Assembly (NCBI GenBank): GCA_002005505.1
Contig: MVGU01001158.1
Coordinates: 147,501-165,000 of the forward strand
Direction: 5' to 3'
DNA: 17,500 bases
From: Botryococcus braunii
Lineage: Eukaryota > Chlorophyta > Trebouxiophyceae
Part shown: piece after piece, positions 1 to 17,500 of the stretch
Layout of the letters: every line of letters begins with the position of its first letter
Numbering within the stretch: the stretch's first letter is position 1
Position numbers and translations under genes: made by a program
The notes under the pieces: generated by a model
Told to the model about the DNA's origin: nothing
The model's input: the letters and a program-made list of their open reading frames with translations, nothing else
Database searches by the model: none

Positions 1-10
1 GTGACAACAG

Positions 11-10603
<10,593 letters not shown>

Positions 10604-11927
10604 GCGGCGACGAACAAACAAGTTTCGGCGCCTAACATTGAGCTTTGAAGCTTCAAACCATGGGTGACTCGCCAAGTGCGCATCTTGGCAGCGTCTAGTA
10701 CGCGAGTTTCTCTTGCACATGTTGCCCTTTACATGCATAATGCAGGTGCATGATGATTACTTCAACTCTGACTGACTCGGTAACATTCCAAGTGAATGAA
10801 GGCCGGCGCATGCATATATATTAGCCACATGCGACTGATACGTACTCAGATCTGATGACTCTTCAAGGGAGTGGGGCCTAGTGCTCCTGGCTGTGCTCCA
10901 GTCTATCGGAGCAAGGGGAGGCTTCTCAGTAACGGTCTCAGCAACGGTCTCAGCTCCAGCTGGCCGACAGGATTCCTTCTGGGTCAAAATTTGCGGCAGT
11001 CACCACTTTGGCGACTGGGTCATTAAAGAGGGCGAGGCTCCATTCATGCCAATTGTACGTGATAAGGAGCCAGGACGGCCTGCTCGCAGAGTTTCAGCGA
11101 CAGCGTATAGAGCTCTCTAGGTACCAGACTAGCAGACACCAGACAGTGTGATTGCTGACTGGCATACAGATTGGCCGGCTACTCATGTTTCAGGCCACGT
11201 GAGAGGTAGGATCCAGGAGTGTGCAGGGGAGCCATAGACAGTATGTGATATAACACCCGATTTTTGAAACAGCTTTTGTCAGCGCTCAGTACTGTGTACT
11301 GCAGGAAGGAAGTGACATTTCAAAACCTTGGAAATGCCTGTCTCTACCACTGCACTACACAGGTAAACTTCCATATATAAGACAGGAAAGAAACGAAGGA
11401 ATACCCCACATAAGACGTACAATGACAAACGACGGCCATGCACGTTTAAGACTTACGCACCAACAATCCGTGGCTGGTTGCCAGGTCGCCACCCCCAGCA
11501 ACGGGGCCATATAGGTCAAGTCCAGTTTCCCAAGGGTGACCCCCACAAGAATGCGGCAGGAATGTACCTGGAACTGAACGCATCAAAATCACCAATTATG
11601 TTCCTCGGCGTTTGGTGAAAGGTGACGCATAAAATACCCGTATTACAAACTCTTGAATCACGCAAATCACAATGGAAGAGTTGCGACATTCAACAGCGCC
11701 ATCAACCAATGGCTAACTTTTTGCAGCTGCCAGAGTCCCATCACGGCACTTACAAAGAACTTGATAAGATTTCAATAATGCTACAAATGCCAAGCAGCTC
11801 ATGGCTGTTACACGGCGACCACGGCATTTTTGACCGAAAAAACGTCAGAACAAACGGTCCATATGCCGCCATGTTCTGTTTGACAAGTGACCGTGTCAAG
11901 ACAGTTCCGGCTTTTACTGGCGGAGCA

Positions 11928-12170
11928 GTGTCCTTAACGCTCGCAAGTCATTGGCACAACCGGTGTCTTTGCCCTCACAACTTGTGTGGGAGCTGTGTCC
12001 CCACAAAGTTCGCAGCTTTCCCCGTGGGGGCTGGCCTGCTGGAGTCACCCTCGCAACTTCTTGGGAAGAGCGGGGGGCCAATGCCAGTACGCTCCAGGCT
12101 CATGGAGGCGCCTGTCTCTTCACCCTCGCAGCAGGTCGGTCTAGACTCTTCAACTGCAACCTGTTCATCA
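11928..12170. repeat. Degenerate tandem repeats with CCCTCRCA word
   Basis: CCCTCACAACTTG at 11972, CCCTCGCAACTTC at 12048 and CCCTCGCAGC at 12123 are spaced 76 and 75 bases apart. Weaker related blocks (GTGTCC...CGCAAGT) occur around 11928 and 11991, suggesting a unit of about 35 bases. The repeat is diverged and its edges are soft. Confidence 0.5.
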
Positions 12171-13049
12171 CCATGATTCAGTAAGCAACTTTTCTGTCAC
12201 TGGGGTCAATGTTGAATACACTTTGTCGCTTCTAATTATTACATATGTACCATGACCTCTAACAGTGGCCACCAGAAACACAAAGTGCGACAATGATAGC
12301 AACTTGCAGTGTGTCCACATGAGCTCGATAAGGAATGGCAGTATGCAGCCCGGTGAGATTCACAATCGGTGCTGCAATATCAGAGCCGTGGACAGCAGGG
12401 CTTCAGAACTGTCACCGCACTGATGTCAAATGCATTCATGCGGCAAACGACTGGAGACATTTGTCCAAACATCGCAAAAAAGGTTCTAAACAAAAAGTGA
12501 AGAATCTCCTAAGCGAACCACATATTCTACACGCTGGTACGCGGAGAAAAAGAGGTTTTATCCTAAGTGTAGACAGGGCACCCTGCCACAAGGTTCTGAC
12601 TCAGACGCGAGTCAACATCAATGTACAATGGTGCTCCCCATTGTCACGGTCCACGCAACAACAACCAGGACGACAGTCTCCCCCCTCCATAAAAAACGAA
12701 ATACCATTCTCCCCTCAAACTGGAGAACACTTGGAAGACGTAGGAAGACTGTGGGCCCACAATCTGGCAATAAGAAACATTGAAGCAAATGCGCCATAAA
12801 CAAAGGCTTCGACTTGGGCGAACAGGAAGACGGCGACCAGAAGCTTTAGAATCAGTAGGGCAGCAGAACTAAGCATCTGGGCAGGATGACAGAGACCACG
12901 AGCTTCAGCACAGAAACGGATCATAAGCAAAGGCCCTGTAGACGAACGTAATGGATCAGAAGAGCGCAAAGACTGGGACCCACAGACTTCTCTAACCCAA
13001 ACAGTAAGGAAGGAAGGAAGGAAATACTACATCCATGACCAGCCAGGGA

Positions 13050-13280
13050 TATATACCCGACGTTTGCGAAGTCTGTAGAAAGTTGCCACGGACTTTCTCC
13101 CGAATTAGTAAGGATCCGAACATGAACTATGTACGAGGTTTGCGGGAAGTCTATAACAAGTTTGCAACAATGAAAACTTTCAGGAACCAAACAGGATCTG
13201 TGTACGACGTTGAAGGAGTCATTAGGAGTTTCTCAGCAGTTCCAGACGCCAGGGAACCAAGCAGGAATAAATCTGACTTC
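13050..13280. repeat. Degenerate tandem repeat, about 75-78 bp unit, three copies
   Basis: Copies start near 13050, 13128 and 13203. CGACGTTTGCGAAGTCTGTA and CGAGGTTTGCGGGAAGTCTA pair copies 1 and 2; GGAACCAAACAGGA and GGAACCAAGCAGGA pair copies 2 and 3. The unit length is close to a multiple of three, so the frame starting at 13035 repeats a Y..(V/L)..V...(F/L) pattern every 25-26 residues. Confidence 0.6.
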
Positions 13281-13339
13281 ACGCAGGGATCCATGAATGA
13301 TAGGTGCACACTAGGAGAGACAATGACTCATCAGACCAG

Positions 13340-13469
13340 ACAATCTTGTCGAATCTGCAACTCTGTAAGTCAATTGAACAGTAGTGTAACCCCAGTCATC
13401 CTCATGAGGACGACTGGGGTTAAACTACTGTTCAGTTGACTTCCAAACTTGCAAAACTGATAAGATTGT
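13340..13469. repeat. 130-bp foldback (inverted repeat), near-perfect 36-bp inner arms
   Basis: The sequence is a palindrome about position 13404/13405 without gaps. The inner 36 pairs (13369-13440) have 3 mismatches. The outer 29 pairs have 8, and the termini ACAATCTT/AAGATTGT match exactly. It starts about 70 bases past the HCAR stop codon (reading the - strand), so it would lie in the HCAR 3' untranslated region. It could be a MITE-like foldback element, a small-RNA-type hairpin or a structured 3' end; the sequence alone does not decide. Confidence 0.85.
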
Positions 13470-13537
13470 AAGAATCAGGGAGAAAAGAAACAACGGGAGT
13501 CAGAAGGTTTTGAACCAAATAGCGATGCAGCAGGCAT

Positions 13538-13802
13538 CTAGAACAGCACGGTCACCCACCTGTCGGAGATGGCTCCCTTGGAGTTATACTCATCCACGAT
13601 ACGGCGAGCAAAGCTGGGCACATGCTGGGAGGCCCGTTCTTCTCCCATGTGTCGCATGACGTACAGCCAGTTGCGCACGTAGTGGTAATCTATGGAGTAG
13701 CGTGCAAACTCCAGGCCCTTGGGGCCCAACCAGGTCAGCACGGTCGCTAAAATATTGCCCAGCCAACGCGGTGCCGGCTTTGGCCCTTGCCCAATTTTTG
13801 CC
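13538..13802 (-). CDS. HCAR: HCAR last recognised exon
   Basis: Acceptor GCGTAG precedes 13802, and the first base completes a split Gln codon. [31 protein letters not shown] and [12 protein letters not shown] match the HCAR C-terminus. Reading through gives SDRWVTVLF and TAG at 13540-13538. A strong donor (ACAG|GTGGGT, GT at 13559-13558) sits just after the last similar residues, so the true end may use one more exon. Confidence 0.87.
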
Positions 13803-14735
13803 CTACGCCACACAAGCATTCGAAACATCACAAGACCATTCTTTGCCACAAACCCCACAAACAATCCAAAACTCACAAGGCCCAACTCAAACCCCCTCCC
13901 CCCCACGCACCAAAAAAAAAAGGGGGGGGTTTCCCTAATGGCTTGGCTCGCGGCGTTTGACATGACTGCTCAGTGAAGAAGTCTTTCTCAACTGCAGAAG
14001 CACAATTATCTCCGCAGGCCCACCCCAGGGCAGGCCACAGATTCAAGCGGGGCAACAACCGGCACACAAGAATGTCGAACTCTTGATCGATGCTTTTGTG
14101 GCGTAGTACCTTCCCATAACACTCTACCTCAGCTGAGCATGGGTTGCGACCCCAACAACCCCTGCCCCCCCCCCACCACCCCTTCCAAAAAAAAAAAAAA
14201 AAAAAAAACCTCCTCCATCTCTGTTCCTTTCCCATGGGTGTGGGCCTGAGAGTTAGCCACACCAAAAGCATATAGCGGTTGTGGGAGGAGGGCTTACTGG
14301 TCGTCTTGCAGCACGGTGGCCTCCACAAAAGCCTTGCGGGAGCCCTGCGAGACCGTCGGCTGGATCACCAGTCGGTTCGCAACTGAATCCAGAAGTTCCC
14401 TGCCCCTGCTGTTCCTGACCGTGATGTACTGCGGGTGAGACGTCATGTCGGTCCCCGCGTATGGCACTCCCATGTACCCCACCACCTGCAGTACATCACA
14501 TCCATGTCACAGACTAACCCGCCTCAGCATCCAGTGCATACCAACCCTCTCAAAGCCTAGAAGACCAACATACAATGGGTGGTCCCTATACTACCATCCG
14601 TTTGATAACCGAGTCCCCCTCCGTGCTTGCGCAAATAAATTCACTTGCACACTCACCCCCCCCCCCACACACACACACATACACACACAAACACACAGGC
14701 AGACAGACATGCTCTACACACACACGCACATACAT

Positions 14736-14785
<50 letters not shown>

Positions 14786-16255
14786 GAGCACACAGACACA
14801 CAGACAGACACATACGCATGTGCCCTGTGCACGCACAAACTCTCATGCCTCCCCCCCCCCCCCCCCCGCGGCTCATACACACCGAACCACTGCAATTCAT
14901 TCATCAGCTCCTTAAACTTGCTCGTGCGTTCCTTATTTCTTTCCATCCTCTCGCTCCCCCAGCCCCTCTCTTACCCTCCATCCACTCACTCTGGAAGCAA
15001 ACGGGATACACAAAAGTGCGTTGGGCACCGTTACAGTAAGGATGAAAGAGGTGCGAAAAGACAATGGAACTTGGGGTCACATCGATTTCAGATCCTGAAA
15101 GTGGACAGGTTAAGTGGAAGGAAGCCCTGGAAGAGCACTCCCTGACCCCCCCAGATGAGAAAGCCAGATCTCTTTGAACTCAAAATGGGCTGTGGATACT
15201 GCGCAGATGGGAATTCTAATTGGATCAAAACCGGATCCGGAAAGTATGAATGGGAACTCCAGCGAGGTCGAATTTGTGTGGATTTCCAGCACAAATTTCT
15301 TTCTTTTGAGTCGGGACAGTCCCGATCGTGGCAGATTCCGGGCTGAAATGTGATCTCGGGGGAGTTCCAGAATGAATCCTCAGGACCACATGCAGAGCCA
15401 GAAATGCATGCCGGCCAACATGTTGGCACAAAGGCACAACCGCAAACTGCTCCCCCTCCCCCCCGGTGCGCTCCGTCCTCCCAAAACTAGAAGAATCGGA
15501 AAGTAAACAGAGAAAGGGACCCCGGGGGGGGGGTGGAGGATAGAGGACGTACGAGATCTGCCAAGGCGTTGGGGTAATCGAAGCAAGAGTAGCATGACGG
15601 CGCTATCACATCGTTCAAGTCGTTTGCTGGTAGACAAAAATAGGGGATGTACTCGAAGCTTCCATCGGTGTGCTTGATATGCACTCGGTAGTCCTGCCCA
15701 CCCCACGCCCTACAATGGGCCCATCTACAAGAAGAATAGAACAAGGCGAAAATCCACGATAAGCACACGAAATGCAAGGTAATAAACACAGCTCCATGAA
15801 ATCACATGGGGATGAGGGGAAAAGGAGTTGTTATACTTCACTGTCTGCTAATAGGAGAGGATGAATAGAACAAGTGACCAAGGGGACCAGGAGGTTGGGT
15901 CGGGTATGCAGAGGATGAATGCAAGAAGAGAATGAGGGGACCAGGAGATTGGGTCGGGTATGCAAAGGATGAATAGAAGAAGAGAATTAGGGGACCGGGA
16001 GCTTGGGTGGGTGGATGAATCACTGATTGAGAAGGTCAGCTCATGTGCAGCCAGGCTATATCCTGCCCTGAGGCTGGTCAAGAGTGTGGAAAGCACGCTT
16101 GTGTGCGTGTGCACAGGTGCAGGGGAAGAGGAGGGAGTATGGGGGTATGTGTCAACGACAGTTGAGAGCCCTGGTTTGCAAGCGTACGGCTGCTTATGAG
16201 TGTGTGTGCGTATGTGAGTGTGTGTGGGTGGGTGCGTGCGCGCGCGTGTGCGTGC

Positions 16256-16353
<98 letters not shown>

Positions 16354-17222
16354 AGGAGAGGGTGGTTGGCGCGCCCATGTGCGTTCGCAAGGTTAAACTA
16401 TTCCCTGCCAAGCTGCTGTCCTGTTTGGGCAACCTACCCAGGTTTACCATCTTCCCATAATAACAAGGCTTGGCCCTGACACTTCCACTTAAGAACAAGC
16501 ACAGTACAAGTGACAGGCAAAACTAAGTTCCGACTGCAGCTGGTGGTCACATGTCGGGGTCAAACTGTTCCTTGCGGTGTCTGAGCAGTAAACGTCATGT
16601 AGCTCTCGCACCTGCATGAACTCATAATGAAGGACGGTATCAGGCCTAGAACTTGCGGCGTTCAAGAACTTTTCCAGGCCCTCGCGGGGCCCATTGTCCA
16701 CGCAATTGGTTCCCAGCACATACAGCTTCTCCAGGTTCAGGTGCTTCTCAACTGCACGCAGAGCCTGTACCTGCACCATCAGCATTACCGCCTATCACGC
16801 AGGTTTCCCCCTCTATGGTGTTTGGCCCGGAACCCGCTGGGACCGGCACCCCCTGAATTTTTCCAGGCTTTGCCCACAATGAGATCCACGGTGGACAAGG
16901 AGGCCTGGAGAAGCTCTGACTCCGCCTTTGAATATGTTGGCAATGTTCGACACTCGGCACCTTGTGGAAGCAGCTTGGCTTGGTTGCGATGGGAAACAAA
17001 GGATGCATGAGAAAGCGCGTGAGTTTCGTCAATGCGCAAGGAAACATATCAAGAACGGAAGGATGTGAGAGTAATGGGGTCAAGCACCTGGCAGCCTACT
17101 CCAATGAAAAGAAGGCGCTTGACATCAAGAGCTTCCACAGTCGCCAGGGTGTTTAAGTTTGGAGACAATGTGGGCTTGACTCCCCTTGCCTTCATGATAT
17201 CTTCTTTGCTTCGCGCCACCAT
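13538..17222 (-). CDS. HCAR: 7-hydroxymethyl chlorophyll a reductase (HCAR), C-terminal five exons (5' partial)
   Basis: HCAR (EC 1.17.7.2) is a plastid, ferredoxin-dependent iron-sulfur flavoprotein. It reduces 7-hydroxymethyl chlorophyll a to chlorophyll a, the second half of chlorophyll b-to-a conversion. It belongs to the FrhB/FdhB (coenzyme F420 hydrogenase beta subunit) family. On the - strand, exons 17222-17088, 16770-16612, 15693-15553, 14485-14298 and 13802-13538 join to 295 codons. Visible signatures: [49 protein letters not shown]-like [36 protein letters not shown]. These are near-identical to land-plant HCAR. Cysteines in GVGCQ, TNCVDNG and SCYSCFD are candidate cluster or active-site residues by family analogy. 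The N-terminal cysteine-rich part lies beyond the window. Confidence 0.93.
13803..14297 (-). other. HCAR intron with homopolymer tracts
   Basis: This is a 495-nt phase-2 intron (GTAAGC...GCGTAG on the - strand). On the + strand it holds A10 followed by G8 (13912-13929), C10 (14165-14174) and A22 (14187-14208). No exon was recognised. Confidence 0.8.
14298..14485 (-). CDS. HCAR: HCAR exon (VVGYMG...VLQDD)
   Basis: Acceptor TACTGCAG precedes 14485, and donor CCA|GTAAGC follows 14298. The exon carries 62 codons plus two bases. [26 protein letters not shown] and [17 protein letters not shown] follow plant HCAR closely. The split codon resolves to Gln, giving DDQAKIGQGP across the junction (DDAAKFGQGP in Arabidopsis). 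Confidence 0.92.
14486..15552 (-). other. HCAR intron with CA arrays and poly-C
   Basis: This is a 1067-nt phase-0 intron (GTACGT...CTGCAG). On the + strand it contains C11 then CA units (14656-14697), CA at about 14719-14783 and C17 (14851-14867). A small 8-base stem (AATTTGTG/CACAAATT) lies at about 15270-15298. No exon was recognised. Confidence 0.8.
14656..14867. repeat. (CA)n microsatellite region with poly-C tracts
   Basis: On the + strand: C11 at 14656-14666, CA units to about 14697, CAGACAGACA variants, the main CA run about 14739-14783, AGACACACAGAC variants, then 17 C at 14851-14867. All of it is inside an HCAR intron. Confidence 0.92.
15553..15693 (-). CDS. HCAR: HCAR exon with CYSCFDY motif
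   Basis: Acceptor GGGCAG precedes 15693 and donor CTC|GTACGT follows 15553. The exon has 47 codons in phase 0. It reads [25 protein letters not shown] and [18 protein letters not shown]. The last is the most diagnostic HCAR block and carries a CxxC pair. Confidence 0.94.
15857..16012. repeat. 54-bp minisatellite, about three copies
   Basis: Two full copies (15857-15910, 15911-15964) and a partial third (15965 to about 16012) start with GAGGATGAAT or AAGGATGAAT and contain GGGACCAGGAG...TTGGGTCGGGTATGCA. Because 54 is a multiple of three, an open frame on the - strand repeats an 18-residue unit. It sits inside an intron and is not a gene. Confidence 0.9.
16197..16348. repeat. (TG)n microsatellite
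   Basis: TG units with GTGCG variants run at 16197-16258, then an unbroken TG run at about 16259-16348. Relative to HCAR transcription this is a CA run inside an intron. Confidence 0.95.
16612..16770 (-). CDS. HCAR: HCAR exon with TNCVDNG motif
   Basis: Acceptor GGTGCAG precedes 16770 and donor CAG|GTGCGA follows 16612. The exon has 53 codons in phase 0. [40 protein letters not shown] and [10 protein letters not shown] are close to identical to plant HCAR. The cysteine in TNCVDNG is conserved in the family. Confidence 0.95.
16771..17087 (-). other. HCAR intron, 317 nt
   Basis: This phase-0 GT-AG intron (GTGCTT...GTGCAG on the - strand) is the shortest in the window. No repeat or other feature is seen in it. 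Confidence 0.85.
17088..17222 (-). CDS. HCAR: HCAR exon with GVGCQ motif
   Basis: Acceptor GATGCAG precedes 17222 and donor CAG|GTGCTT follows 17088. The exon has exactly 45 codons in phase 0. [32 protein letters not shown] and [12 protein letters not shown] match the middle of plant HCAR. The ATG at 17222 is not the start of translation: known HCARs have well over 100 residues before this point. Confidence 0.92.
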
Positions 17223-17500
17223 CTGCATCATGAAGGTTCGGCCATTAAATGGCCATGAAACAAGTTTGCTGAGTTGTACCCGCACAATTTGCAAGCCACA
17301 ATGCCAGCACCCAGTCTCTCCAAGTTGGCACACCAATAAATGCACTGTCCTCAATGCTAGGGAATATGCCCCCAAAGTGGGACCCCATGAACTCACTGTG
17401 CACCAGAGCACAAGGCTAAGCACTCGTTGCAACCTTTTTGAATTTGTCATTCCACAACCTCTGGTTTGCCAATTACTGTGAAAATGTATTTGGTTTGCCC
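17223..17500 (-). other. HCAR intron, continues beyond window
   Basis: The sequence upstream of the 17222 acceptor does not resemble HCAR in any frame, including the segment that should precede it (a PVLARTPEE-like stretch). It is therefore taken as intron running past the window edge. Confidence 0.65.

Larger units (their letters stand above)
10604..13537. other. Intergenic region between convergent WDR63 and HCAR
   Basis: This 2.9-kb stretch lies between the two stop codons and must include both 3' untranslated regions. I recognise no gene. It contains a 12-base tandem (10931-10954), degenerate repeats around 11928-12170 and 13050-13280, and the foldback at 13340-13469. I found no AATAAA in the first kilobase after the WDR63 stop. 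The open frames here (184 codons at 11622, 154 at 12335, 134 at 13035) have no recognisable family. Confidence 0.6.
15694..16611 (-). other. HCAR intron with 54-bp minisatellite and TG array
   Basis: This is a 918-nt phase-0 intron (GTGCGA...GGGCAG on the - strand). It contains the 54-bp repeat (15857-16012) and the TG array (16197-16348). No exon was recognised. Confidence 0.8.

Noticed and set aside
11622..12184. 184-codon frame in the intergenic region as a gene
   Set aside because: No recognisable domain; overlapping frames are equally long, and part of it is a degenerate repeat. Described as repeat only.
12335..12799. 154-codon frame as a gene or transposase fragment
   Set aside because: No catalytic motif or family resemblance seen; length is within chance for this composition.
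15270..15298. 8-base stem (AATTTGTG/CACAAATT) in an HCAR intron as a regulatory hairpin
   Set aside because: Short stem in an AT-containing intron; expected by chance at this length.
16200..16348. TG/CA arrays as CRISPR or telomere-like repeats
   Set aside because: No spacers and no telomeric unit; they are plain dinucleotide microsatellites.
15848..16498. 216-codon frame on the - strand with an 18-residue repeat
   Set aside because: Produced by the 54-bp minisatellite and a CA/TG array within a confidently defined HCAR intron.

Overview
The window is nuclear DNA from a eukaryote of the green lineage. It holds two spliced genes, many GT-AG introns and very abundant dinucleotide microsatellites. 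One gene encodes an axonemal inner-arm dynein intermediate chain (WDR63/DNAI3, the IC140 type). The other encodes a plastid chlorophyll-cycle enzyme, 7-hydroxymethyl chlorophyll a reductase (HCAR). An organism with both must make chlorophyll b and also build motile cilia. That fits a green alga, a charophyte alga or a land plant with swimming sperm, and argues against flowering plants. The HCAR residues look very close to land-plant HCAR, so a streptophyte such as a charophyte is plausible, but I cannot name the species.

Layout. Positions 11-10603 on the + strand hold the C-terminal part of WDR63 in ten exons. They join in one open frame of 571 codons ending at TGA 10601-10603; the 5' part lies before the window. 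Positions 10604-13537 are an intergenic region between two converging genes. I recognise no gene there, but it contains degenerate tandem repeats and a 130-bp foldback. Positions 13538-17222 on the - strand hold the last five recognised exons of HCAR (295 codons); its 5' exons lie beyond position 17500.

Exons were found by conceptual translation, recognition of the protein families, splice dinucleotides and agreement of intron phase across every junction. Most of the longest open frames in the window are low-complexity shadows of CT, CA, GA or TG arrays and are not genes. One WD-repeat segment expected between exons 4 and 5 of WDR63 could not be found.

The two genes have no functional link that I can see; they are tail-to-tail neighbours. 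I found no convincing new biological system. The most interesting non-coding signals are the foldback just past the HCAR stop codon, the CT/CA/GA composite array that begins 11 bases inside a WDR63 intron, and the missing WD segment.
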